64,000 nt of DNA from positions 1-64,000 of the forward strand of contig JAUNUH010000006.1 of NCBI GenBank assembly GCA_030538275.1, given 5' to 3'. Every line of letters starts with the position of its first letter. Position 1 is the first letter of the stretch. Below the pieces are notes generated by a model. That model was given only the letters and a program-made list of their open reading frames with translations. It ran no database searches and was not told the origin of the DNA. This DNA is from Flavobacteriaceae bacterium. Its GTDB lineage: Bacteria; Bacteroidota; Bacteroidia; Flavobacteriales; Weeksellaceae. This document shows positions 26,305-34,357 of this stretch, in pieces. Made by a program: the position numbers and the translations under genes.

Positions 26305-26434
26305 GTGGCTAACGGTCTCGTATAACCGTCAGTTACGGGTTAATATACGTTAATTTTCGGTTTGGCACTGACGTTAGCAATTCTGAGTGGATTCGGACGT
26401 AGTCGAATCCGCCGTAATTGCGGTTATACATTGT
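26305..26434 (-). other. attC-like site, split by an IS copy
   Basis: GTGGCTAAC (26,305-26,313) is the exact complement of GTTAGCCAC at the far end of the CBASS cassette (24,274-24,282). Inner arms GTATAACCG and CGGTTATAC pair around a branched middle. The sequence is closely similar to the site at 13,947-14,078, so two different cassettes carry near-identical attC bodies. The other end lies beyond the IS, at 28,314. Confidence 0.7.
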
Positions 26435-28310
26435 GCTTGTTGCACAACTCCTTTCCAAAGATAAGGTTTTAAAGTATATAATATAAATATTTTCAAAATA
26501 ACGAAAACAAACATATGATTATCAGTTGCTTGTGTTGTTTTTTTGTCGTAAATTAGCGTATGCAAGGACGAAAAGATTTTACCCCCAAATTATTTTACGA
26601 ACTGAGCTTGGATGGTTTGGTTCCTAAAGAGGATTTTTATCGAAAAGTAAACGATCATTTAGCACTTCATTTTCTCTATGATGCAACTGCACAATATTAC
26701 GGAACAGAAGGACAACAGAGCATCGATCCGGTTGTTTTTTTCAAGATATTGTTAGTTGGTTATCTCAATAATATCAACAGCGATCGGGCGCTGATGCGTT
26801 ATTGTGCTGATAGTTTGAGTATTCGTTTGTTTTTGGGTTATGACCTGGATGAAGAGCTGCCTTGGCATTCTACGATTTCCAGAACCCGACAACTATTTGG
26901 CGAAGATGTATTTTTGAGGTTGTTCCAAAAAGTGCTTTCAATGTGTGTTCACAAAGGAATGGTTCGGGGTAAGCGCCAATGTGTGGACAGTGCATTTGTC
27001 AAAGCCAATGCAAGTATGGATTGACTTCGTCGAACCACTTCGTTGGGTTTCATTGATTGAGAAAGAGGTTTTGGAAGATGCTTCTGCTTATGTCAATGAG
27101 TTGGAAGAAAACTCAGAATTCAAAGTGACCAGCGAAAGAAAAAAGCTTGTAGAACGGCATCACAACTGGAAAAAGGAAGAATACAAAAATATGCCCGGCA
27201 ATGTTAAAAGCGTGCGTTATGATGAAGATGGCAAAGAAATTCGTCCTAAATATTTATCCAATCACACGCATTATTCTCCTACGGATCCGGATGCAAAAAT
27301 CTCTACCAAACCGGGCAAACCACGCCAACTCAATTATGCAGGTCAATTGGCCGTTGACGATAAACACCACGTCATCACGGGAGCATGTGCCAGCACAGCA
27401 GGCAGCAAAGACAGCGCTATTTTCTCAGAAATAATGGAACAAACTCTTGAAAATCTAAATCAAAATGAAATAGCAATAAATGAGGTGCTGGCCGATGCGG
27501 GTTACAGTTCTGGCGAGAGTTTGCAGTATTGTGAAGATAAAAACATCGATGCTTATATCCCGAACTTCGGACAATACAAACCGCATCGTGAAGGCTTTGT
27601 ATTCAACGAAGAAGAAAACCGTTATGAATGTATCAAAGAAGGTGGCAACCAAGCTTTTTTACCTTTTAAACGCATTTTAACCGACAGCAAGGGTTATCAA
27701 AAGAAAAGCTATCGCAGCAGTGAAAAAGATTGCGGAAAATGTCCGCTCAGAGCCAAATGTTATGGCAAGGTTCACCCCGTTGGATATTAATAATATAAAA
27801 CACTGTGTACTTCCAGAAAAGTATCCTACGGGGTAAACCAAGTTTAAAAAGATAGAAGACAGTATTCACAAGCCTTTGTACGACCAGATGCACCAAAAAC
27901 TCAACAAAGACAAAAACTACACTCGTTTTCTGACCAAACGGCGCAGCAGCACCGTAGAACCTGTTTTGGGAACGCTCATCAACCACCACAATATGAAACG
28001 AGTCAACAGTCGTGGTTTACCCCAAGCCAACAAGCACGTTTTGATGGCAGCTTTGACTTACAACCTGAAGAAATACCTGCGTTTTGTCGTGAAAAAACCT
28101 GTCCCGATTGTCCAAGTAATTTCCCTAAAACAAGGGAAAGTACAGACTTTCTTCAAAATGCTTTTTAACGACCTTGAAATATCAATTTTAAGCCACCCAA
28201 ATTTCAGTATTTTGAGATTCAATTAAAGAATAAGCCTCGCTTAAAAAGGCTTAAACGAGGTTGTTTTTTATCTTTGATTCTTGAAAAATGGAGGTTGCGC
28301 AACGGTTACC
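26435..28310 (+). mobile_element. Near full-length IS1182-like element (copy F), transposase broken
   Basis: The element is about 1.88 kb with terminal repeats TGTTGCACAACTCC and, read inward from the right, CGTTGCGCAACCTCC. The flanking pentamer is ATTGT on both sides, which would be a target duplication. It carries the transposase readings 26,560-28,226. It is inserted in an attC-like site and, through its ends, is the longest relative of the short copies. Confidence 0.85.
26560..28226 (+). pseudogene. IS1182-family transposase, frameshifted
   Basis: Three successive readings (26,560-27,024; 26,945-27,790; 27,876-28,226) together give a transposase of the expected length. The N-terminal domain includes YYGTEGQQSIDPVVFFKILL and LPWHSTISRTRQLF; the DDE core includes VDSAFVKANASMD, GQLAVDDKHHVITGAC and EVLADAGYSSGESLQY; the Cys-rich part has DCGKCPLRAKC; and the end has STVEPVLGTLI. 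A stop follows VKANASMD near 27,023, and a further break lies between 27,790 and 27,876. The gene is inactive unless readthrough occurs. The short copies derive from a related but diverged element. Confidence 0.88.
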
Positions 28311-28329
28311 ATTGTTGTGTGCAGTAATT

Positions 28330-29352
28330 TCATTCCATTTTCTCAATTATTTCATCCCAATATCGAACAAGTTTGAATGTTTCTTCTGGTTTTTTAATAT
28401 CGTAATGAAAATTGATGTAATTATTTAACTCGCAGTTTAAAAAACCTTCTCCAGTGGTTCGGTTTGGGAAAATATCATAAATTTTATCATCGTCTTCTCC
28501 TAATCCCGGAAGAATGATTGCGAATCTGTATTTATCAGAACTTGTCTCTAAGTCAAATATAATTAGAAAGGCTCTTAATTCTCGTGGTTTCGTAATTATA
28601 TTAACACCAAGTTTGTCGTCGGGAAAATCATACTTAAACCAAAATGGCGATTTTATAATCTCCTTTTCGGGATTATCTAATTGTTTGCGAACGATTTGCA
28701 TATTCTTGCTGAATAAAAAGATATAACCAAGTTTCTCAAAAGCCTTTAAATATGCAATTTTAAGTAATGAAATTTTTAGAATGTTTTCATTTAAGGGTTC
28801 TGGTTTAGGAAAACTAAAAGATATTTCTTTTTGCCATCCAATATTTTTTAAATCTGTTGCAAATATTGGATTGTGATAAGTATGTTTTGCGCTATCGAAA
28901 AACCTTTTGGAAATTTTTGGATTATTATTTTTACTATCAACATTTATGATGAACTTACCATCATTATCAACTTTGATGTTAGCATTTACACCTTTATCTC
29001 CTGTGTGTTCATTCGTGAATTTTGTCTTAAATTCTGAATTTGGTTTAAATGAATATGCGTCTAAAGTTTTTAAAGCATTTGATAATTCCACATCAATGCT
29101 GTGACCTGATTTTGAATTACATTTTTTGCAGGTTAAAATCGTTCCCTTTCCACCAAGTGATTTTGGTGGGTTATGTTCAAGAGTTAGTGTTTTATCGTGT
29201 AATTCTTTTTTTGTAAAATGTTCTGTGCAAAGCGGACAATAATAGCCATAGTCTTTATCGTACGTTTCTTTTAATTTAGTATTGTCGACAATAGATTGAA
29301 AATTATCAGAGTAGATTTTGAAAATTAGTTCTCTTTTTTCTCTATTATTCAT
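28330..29352 (-). CDS. HNH endonuclease-domain protein, cassette gene
   Basis: The 340-residue protein has an N-terminal HNH zinc-nuclease module: YCPLC (Cys39, Cys42), LEHNPPKSLGGK (Glu59-His60-Asn61), LTCKKCNSKSGH (Cys75, Cys78, Asn79, His84). The remaining 250 residues form a domain I do not recognise, with a beta-rich middle and a helical end. The ATG is 24 bases from the cassette start GTTGTGTGC (minus strand, 29,377-29,385), and the stop is seven bases from the other end (28,314-28,322). A lone HNH protein in an integron cassette is probably a DNA-cutting defence or toxin protein; the C-terminal domain may provide the trigger (inference). Confidence 0.82.
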   Translation of the reverse strand: MNNREKRELIFKIYSDNFQSIVDNTKLKETYDKDYGYYCPLCTEHFTKKELHDKTLTLEHNPPKSLGGKGTILTCKKCNSKSGHSIDVELSNALKTLDAYSFKPNSEFKTKFTNEHTGDKGVNANIKVDNDGKFIINVDSKNNNPKISKRFFDSAKHTYHNPIFATDLKNIGWQKEISFSFPKPEPLNENILKISLLKIAYLKAFEKLGYIFLFSKNMQIVRKQLDNPEKEIIKSPFWFKYDFPDDKLGVNIITKPRELRAFLIIFDLETSSDKYRFAIILPGLGEDDDKIYDIFPNRTTGEGFLNCELNNYINFHYDIKKPEETFKLVRYWDEIIEKME

Positions 29353-29376
29353 TTCTTATCGATGATTGGTCTTATT

Positions 29377-29385
29377 GCACACAAC
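29377..29385 (-). other. Right-hand boundary of the cassette array
   Basis: GCACACAAC here is the exact complement of GTTGTGTGC at 28,314-28,322, so it is the start (minus strand) of the HNH cassette. Beyond it to the right I see AT-rich sequence and no further attC-like hairpin and no integron integrase gene before the mobilization region. Confidence 0.6.
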
Positions 29386-29520
29386 TCATAAATATATGCA
29401 ACTTATCAATTTACAAATATTTATAAGTATTTAAATTAGATTATACAATGCTAATATAACATTTCTTTAAGATTTTTGCAGGCTTTTGGATATATCTTTA
29501 TTTCATAAAACAAACTACCT

Positions 29521-29570
29521 CATTAACAACCCTTATGCCACCCAAAAGAAAGAAAATTGATTTATACAAG
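29521..29570. repeat. Direct repeat, right copy, bracketing the cassette array
   Basis: It matches 12,170-12,219 at about 42 of 50 bases in the same orientation. Here it forms the left half of a longer hairpin (29,526-29,667). Confidence 0.6.
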
Positions 29571-29667
29571 GGTGGCGAAAACAAAATTAAATAATAATGT
29601 CTTCGCCATTTATATACCCTTGTATAATTCAATTTTTGTGGCTTACGTTGCAAAAGGGTTTTAGTGA
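29526..29667. repeat. Long nested hairpin behind the mobilization genes
   Basis: Three nested pairings are visible: AACCCTT with AAGGGTT, AAAATTGA..TATACAAGGGT with ACCCTTGTATA..TCAATTTT, and GGCGAA with TTCGCC. It lies directly after the stop of the last mobilization gene (minus strand), so it could end that transcript. The size suggests an additional role in DNA processing. Confidence 0.6.
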
Positions 29668-29691
29668 AAATTATTTTACTTAATTTTAATA

Positions 29692-30411
29692 CTATTCGGT
29701 GATTTTATCTGAAGTGGGACTTTGGAAAAAAGCGGATTCTTGATGGTTTTCCATTACTCCATCTCGAAATAAATTATACGCTCTACTGAATTCCTTTTCT
29801 TTTTCCAGAAAGACAGATAGAATAAATTTTTCGTTCTCTAATGCACTCAATTTGGCTTTATTGGTAATTATGTCCCCATTTAGATTTACTTGTTCTATAA
29901 ACTCCTTTTTTGCTTCTGTCTTGGTAAGAACACTTGTTTTATAAAAATTGACGGCTAAATACCCTGTTATTACTGCAAATACTAAGGGAATGATTAACAT
30001 CCACAAAAAATGGTATTTATGCTTAGCGAACATTTCGAGTTTTCTTTCAAAGTTGTCCAAATACTGCTTTTCCTCTTTTGGTATTATTAATGGTACAGGT
30101 TTCAAACTTTGAATATGCCTTCTTAAAGATTCCTTCAGTTGTTTATTCTCTATGTGAAATTCGTATAGAAAACTTTGGGATACTCCTTCCATTTTTTTTG
30201 AAATTTTTTCTGTGCCGTCACTATAAAAATCTAAAAGGCTTTTATTCAAATGGAATAATTCCTCAATTTGTTTAGAGAGCAATTCTATTGGGTTTTCCTC
30301 AATATTTTTTTGTTCTTCTGCATTATTTAATGCTGCATTTTCTTTGTTTTGCATAGTTTTATCGCTTAAAGTTATACATAAGTTTTCTGTTTCTTTCAAG
30401 TTGATTTTCAA
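29692..30411 (-). CDS. Membrane-anchored mobilization accessory protein (MobC-like position)
   Basis: The 239-residue protein has a helical N-terminal part, one transmembrane segment (FLWMLIIPLVFAVITGYLAV, about residues 135-154) and a charged coiled-coil-like C-terminus. It overlaps the relaxase gene by 53 bases in another frame, which is frequent in Bacteroidota mobilization sets. Its position as third gene after MobA-like and relaxase genes suggests that it links the relaxosome to the membrane or coupling protein. I do not see a catalytic motif. A later ATG, MQNKENAALNNA, would reduce the overlap and is equally possible. Confidence 0.6.
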   Translation of the reverse strand: MKINLKETENLCITLSDKTMQNKENAALNNAEEQKNIEENPIELLSKQIEELFHLNKSLLDFYSDGTEKISKKMEGVSQSFLYEFHIENKQLKESLRRHIQSLKPVPLIIPKEEKQYLDNFERKLEMFAKHKYHFLWMLIIPLVFAVITGYLAVNFYKTSVLTKTEAKKEFIEQVNLNGDIITNKAKLSALENEKFILSVFLEKEKEFSRAYNLFRDGVMENHQESAFFQSPTSDKITE

Positions 30412-31132
30412 TGTCCTGAATTTTTAATTTTCTCGATAATTGAGATAGTTTATAACCTTTTTGAGTAGTTTTTTCTCTTTCAGAAAGTTGATCATTTGAT
30501 TTATAATATTCAATTGGAACTATTCTCGCTCCATTCAGACCTTTGATGTTTTTATTTAGAATAAAGTGATATCCTTTCTTTTGCATTTTCTGTTTAAGTT
30601 CTTCCCACGTTTTTGATTCAGAAATAGAACTATTTAATTCATTCAATGCTTTTTTCCTACGCTCTTTTCCAATCTCTTTAGAGGTTTTCAACCCATATTT
30701 AATCGCAATGGCATCAACAATTTGCCCACTGCGTTTGCCGATATTATGTGCTTTTACCTTATTCTTGGTATCGAACCCAATTCGGTTGGCATAAAAATGA
30801 ATATGAAGTTCATCTGTATTTGTATGGACAGCAAACTTCCATTGATTGTCATAAAAACCTAATTCTTTTGCAAAGGTTTCTGCCATATCTTTTATTTGAT
30901 GATTTGTGAGTTTCTCAGGGTTCTGAGACTTGTCAAAACTAATGAGTGCATTGACATATTTCTTTCTTGGAATGGCGTCATTCAATGAGGCAATCATTCT
31001 CAACTCATTCCATTGTTCTTGGTGTGTCTCACCTGTTAAATTATATTTCTCTCCATAGGACATTTTCTCATCATTTTCGGCATATTCATAGCCTGACAAA
31101 CTTCCAATGGTGGTTACTGCTCTTCCTATCAT
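30359..31132 (-). CDS. Relaxase (MobB-type, MobP-like)
   Basis: The 257-residue protein has the relaxase metal-binding motif HTNTDELHIHFYANRI with His103, His110 and His112. The conserved N-terminal Tyr region is GSLSGYEYAEN (Tyr15/Tyr17), and the middle includes NALISFDKS. It cuts and binds oriT as the first step of DNA transfer. It starts four bases inside the end of the MobA-like gene, so the two are translated together. The length is short but usual for Bacteroidota mobilization relaxases. The transfer channel must come from another element since none is seen here. Confidence 0.9.
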   Translation of the reverse strand: MIGRAVTTIGSLSGYEYAENDEKMSYGEKYNLTGETHQEQWNELRMIASLNDAIPRKKYVNALISFDKSQNPEKLTNHQIKDMAETFAKELGFYDNQWKFAVHTNTDELHIHFYANRIGFDTKNKVKAHNIGKRSGQIVDAIAIKYGLKTSKEIGKERRKKALNELNSSISESKTWEELKQKMQKKGYHFILNKNIKGLNGARIVPIEYYKSNDQLSEREKTTQKGYKLSQLSRKLKIQDIENQLERNRKLMYNFKR

Positions 31133-31563
31133 TGCTTAGATTTTAAATTGTTTTCAATTAGTAAAATGACCGCATTTAATTCACTGGTAAATTTTTTCTT
31201 TTCGGACAATGTCCAAACCCCGCTTTTAAAATGATTCGAAATTCGTTTAAAATTGGTTCTATATTCAAGTAATATTTTGTTTCTTTCGGGATCTCGGGGT
31301 TCTGTATTTGAAATTAAATTCCTGAGTAATTCTTGAGGTTTTATTCCAAAAGATTTACTTAGTATATCCAATTTACGTTTTTGTTCTACCGTTAATGAGA
31401 GCATCATTTTTTCGGATAATTTATCTTTCCCTTTTTGAGGTCTACCACCTAACTTCCCCCATTCTCTATATTGATTTTTCTTTTTCTCTTTTTGAGATTT
31501 ATCAATTAGTTCCTGATTCCATTTCTCAATCTCATCAAGAAAATTTTTTCTAATTTCTTTCAT
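31129..31563 (-). CDS. MobA-like relaxosome accessory protein
   Basis: The 144-residue, highly basic protein has the segment EWGKLGGRPQKGKDKLSEKM and a downstream SLTVEQKRKLDILSKSFGIK, the RHH-like DNA-binding layout of Bacteroidota plasmid mobilization proteins that bind oriT and assist the relaxase. It is the first gene of the mob set, with the putative oriT just upstream. Confidence 0.82.
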   Translation of the reverse strand: MKEIRKNFLDEIEKWNQELIDKSQKEKKKNQYREWGKLGGRPQKGKDKLSEKMMLSLTVEQKRKLDILSKSFGIKPQELLRNLISNTEPRDPERNKILLEYRTNFKRISNHFKSGVWTLSEKKKFTSELNAVILLIENNLKSKQ

Positions 31564-31702
31564 CTATTTATAGTTTTTATAATTTAAAATCCTTTAGAAT
31601 TTTACCGTTTGTCGACGATAGGAGCAAACCAAGCAGCCCCTACGAAATGTTCGAAACTTTAGGTTTTGAATATTTTAGGGTACTGCTTGTATTATACAGA
31701 AC
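31564..31702. other. Putative origin of transfer (oriT)
   Basis: This non-coding stretch upstream of the mob genes contains AAGCAGCCCCTA and TAGGGTACTGCTT as an imperfect inverted repeat, a GTCGAC palindrome and a TTCGAA palindrome. Location and inverted repeats fit oriT; a nick site cannot be placed from sequence. Confidence 0.45.
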
Positions 31703-32653
31703 CTAGCACCCACCAATTTCATACGTTTTATAAATTTTCATTTCATCCAGTATAAAATCTGCTAAATCTAATTGCATGTTTTTCTGTTTTTCGCTACTGA
31801 TTTGCTCTAAATAATTATTGATTTTCAAATCAATTTTATATCTCTGTTTAACTTTATTTCCGAATTCTTTCCAATAAGTAAATGAGGATTTTTTAGAATT
31901 ACCACTAGACAAGTCAGGAAATAAAATAATAGTTCTATTTTCAAGCGGTAAGAATTTTTTTAAATTCAGATTTTGCATTCCACCAGAAGCTAACCAAATG
32001 ATTTTTTCATTGAAAAATAAATCGCAAATCAAAGCCGTTTTTTCAGATTCTACAATTCCAATTTTATATTCACTTGGACAATATTTATTCAATAAATGAA
32101 GTCCAAAAAAACATTGTTCTCGCTGATAATTTTCAGGAATTTTTGACCAGAAAAATTTACTTTTGTCTCGTTTTCCAGTTATGGAATTATAAACCATATA
32201 CTTTCCCGAACGCACATTTTCTTTATCATCAATCTGCCAAAAAACTATGGAATTTCTAAATTTAGTTGAGTGACCAACAAAGTATTTTTGAAATGTATTT
32301 TTGACTTGTTCTTCCTCAAAATATTTAACCAAATACCTAAACAAATCTGTTTTGGTATGGTTTAATACAGATTTATCAACAAGTGTAAAATCATAAAAAT
32401 ATGTTGGTAATACAGGTGGTGGTTCCACTTTCTTAAAAACTGGTCTCGTTCCTGAATGTTGAAAGTATTCTCGAGGTCTATAATGATAACCACAACTCTC
32501 TTTGCGTTCACACCTTCCTACATTTTCGTTGAGGATTTCTCCTGTTGTATTATCAACATAGCGAACAAATCTTTTATTTGCTCCACAATTAGGGCATTTT
32601 ACTTTTTGATTTGGTCCCTTATATTTTTCTAATGAATATCTGTAATTCGTCAT
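31703..32653 (-). CDS. Zinc-finger/Toprim primase-like replication protein
   Basis: The 316-residue protein has an N-terminal zinc ribbon, CPNCGANKRF..GRCERKESCGYH, and a C-terminal Toprim-like part: VESEKTALICDLFF, IIWLASGGMQNLNLKKF and RTIILFPDLSS. The pattern is that of DUF6371/Toprim proteins encoded beside RepA-like ATPases on mobilizable elements. It probably primes replication of the excised circle or of transferred single-stranded DNA (inference). Its first codons, ATGACGAAT, include one copy of the iteron-like repeat. Confidence 0.8.
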   Translation of the reverse strand: MTNYRYSLEKYKGPNQKVKCPNCGANKRFVRYVDNTTGEILNENVGRCERKESCGYHYRPREYFQHSGTRPVFKKVEPPPVLPTYFYDFTLVDKSVLNHTKTDLFRYLVKYFEEEQVKNTFQKYFVGHSTKFRNSIVFWQIDDKENVRSGKYMVYNSITGKRDKSKFFWSKIPENYQREQCFFGLHLLNKYCPSEYKIGIVESEKTALICDLFFNEKIIWLASGGMQNLNLKKFLPLENRTIILFPDLSSGNSKKSSFTYWKEFGNKVKQRYKIDLKINNYLEQISSEKQKNMQLDLADFILDEMKIYKTYEIGGC

Positions 32654-32905
32654 TATTTTTATGTTTTGACGAATTTTGACTCGCCAAAATTCGAGTGTAA
32701 CTATCTGTTTTTATTTAATTTAAAGACTAAAATTGGTGCTGAATTCGTCATTTTCAAAACTGTCTACACTTTCAACTCGTCATCTTATGACGAATTTTTA
32801 CCTATACACTTTGACGAATGACGAATTTTTGAATTAAATCAAGGTTTATAAATATGATTTTTAGTGTTTTAATGTCGTTTTTAAACTCGTCATTTCTCGT
32901 CATTT
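32645..32905. repeat. Iteron-like repeat cluster, putative replication origin
   Basis: The hexamer TGACGA (or its complement TCGTCA) occurs about nine times in 260 bases, often extended to ATGACGAATTTTT or ACTCGTCAT, in both orientations. It fills the gap between the primase-like and RepA-like genes and runs into both coding ends. Clusters of this kind next to rep genes act as origins bound by the initiator (inference). Confidence 0.6.
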
Positions 32906-33903
32906 TTCAATATTCTACGTACTGTTGATTCAGAAATATTTAATTTATGTGCTATTTTCACATTGCTTAGACCTTTGGCATTTAGTTCACGAACCCTTTC
33001 ATTTCTCTCTTCTTTTTCATCTTTTGAGTCAACAAGGTGGTCTATTTCTTTTCCAAAATCCAAAAATTCAAATTGTAAAAACCCTTCAGATTTAATCATT
33101 TGGCAATTCAATACGTTTTGATGGTCAAAAACAATAGGGTAATTTCTATTTTTGAGCTGCTTTATGTATCTTACATCAGAGCCTTGAACTGATTCTCCAA
33201 TACAAAAACAGACATCTGTGAAATTGGATAGAGCCTTTGAGCCTGCTAAGTCCTCTAACTGGATTGGTCTAAACTTATCTCGTTTGGGTGTATGGGCTAT
33301 GAGTAAAATTGCTTTAGGATTTGTATTCTTTCTTGAAATCTGTAGAATTAACTTCATTAATTCTAAAGCCTCTTTACTTTTTTCATTTGATGCAGAAAGA
33401 AAAGTGATGTTATCAATGATAATAACTTCTGCCTGAGATTCTATTGATAATTCTTCAATAGATTTAATGAGTTTTTCCTCAAAACTTTCATCTTCTGAAA
33501 ATAGAATACTCTTCTTACTAATCTCAGCTCTCAAAAAATTTTCATTGAATTTGTACAGTTCTCCTGATTCTGAAGTGTACCGTAATTGATAACTCTTTGT
33601 ACTTAACTCAAAATCAATGTAAAGGACTTTAGATTTTGCTGTTTCTAATCCTAATATTGGCTGTCCTTTTGAGATACCATCAGCAATTTGTACTGCTAAA
33701 GCCGATTTACCTTTCCCAGTATTTGCAAACACTATGGCAACTTCACCTTGATGCCAAATTTGACCAAAAAGTGCCTTGGGGTTTTCTAGTTTTTTGCCTT
33801 CTTCTAACCATTGCTTAGCGGTTTTAGTTTCCAAAATATTTGTATTTTTTGATGTCTCTTGAATATTCTTATTGTACTGATCATCAAATATTTTCGTAAT
33901 CAT
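32890..33903 (-). CDS. RepA-like RecA-fold ATPase with C-terminal HTH
   Basis: The 337-residue protein has Walker A VFANTGKGKSALAVQIAD (about residues 56-73), a Walker B-like AEVIIIDNITFLS, and the AAA_25/RepA-like segment KVLYIDFELS. The last 40 residues form a helix-turn-helix: LNAKGLSNVKIAHKLNISES. This is the architecture of hexameric replicative helicases of plasmids and mobilizable elements in Bacteroidota. The HTH may bind the repeats directly downstream of the gene. It forms a replication unit with the primase-like gene. Confidence 0.87.
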   Translation of the reverse strand: MITKIFDDQYNKNIQETSKNTNILETKTAKQWLEEGKKLENPKALFGQIWHQGEVAIVFANTGKGKSALAVQIADGISKGQPILGLETAKSKVLYIDFELSTKSYQLRYTSESGELYKFNENFLRAEISKKSILFSEDESFEEKLIKSIEELSIESQAEVIIIDNITFLSASNEKSKEALELMKLILQISRKNTNPKAILLIAHTPKRDKFRPIQLEDLAGSKALSNFTDVCFCIGESVQGSDVRYIKQLKNRNYPIVFDHQNVLNCQMIKSEGFLQFEFLDFGKEIDHLVDSKDEKEERNERVRELNAKGLSNVKIAHKLNISESTVRRILKNDEK

Positions 33904-33994
33904 ACTTTAAAATTTTTAATGTTGATTTAATTTCAGTACTTTTGTGACTGAAATCGAGATATGAATAATATCAAAGCGTAAGAAGAATCAGTTC

Positions 33995-34279
33995 TTACGC
34001 TTTTCTTTTATATTTTAAAGATTTTACATTTTTCAGCGCCTCCATTAAATCATAATGATTTATGCGATATGGACGCCCTATTCTTTCCGCTTTGAGGTTT
34101 CCGTTTAGGATATGATTTCGGACAGTTTGATAATTTAATTTAAGGATTTCTGCCGCTTCTTGAATGGAATAAAATTTCCTCTGTAATTCTAATTCTGGTT
34201 CGTTTTGAATAGAATGAAGAATTTCTTTCACCTCATGTAGCTCGTCGAGGATTTCTCTGAATGGATTGTTTGTTTGCAT
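33995..34279 (-). CDS. Excisionase-like HTH protein
   Basis: The 94-residue protein has a MerR/excisionase-type winged helix: FYSIQEAAEILKLNYQTVRN followed by the wing GNLKAERIGRPYRIN. Such proteins bind next to att sites and favour excision or regulate replication genes. A 12-base inverted repeat (AAAGCGTAAGAA, 33,973-34,003) overlaps the stop codon and may weakly end transcription. Confidence 0.85.
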   Translation of the reverse strand: MQTNNPFREILDELHEVKEILHSIQNEPELELQRKFYSIQEAAEILKLNYQTVRNHILNGNLKAERIGRPYRINHYDLMEALKNVKSLKYKRKA

Positions 34280-34357
34280 AATTATGTGTTTGCAAACAAA
34301 ATTGTGAATAATTTAATCTGTGTTATTCAATTGTTTCCAAAAGTTTAAAATTGAATA

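Noticed and set aside
26374..26565. A 63-aa minus-strand reading at the left end of the large IS
   Set aside because: It crosses the attC-like site and IS terminal repeat; no support as a gene.
33973..34003. A strong terminator behind the excisionase-like gene
   Set aside because: The 12-base inverted repeat is good, but on the minus strand no T run follows and it overlaps the stop codon; noted only as weak in the gene entry.
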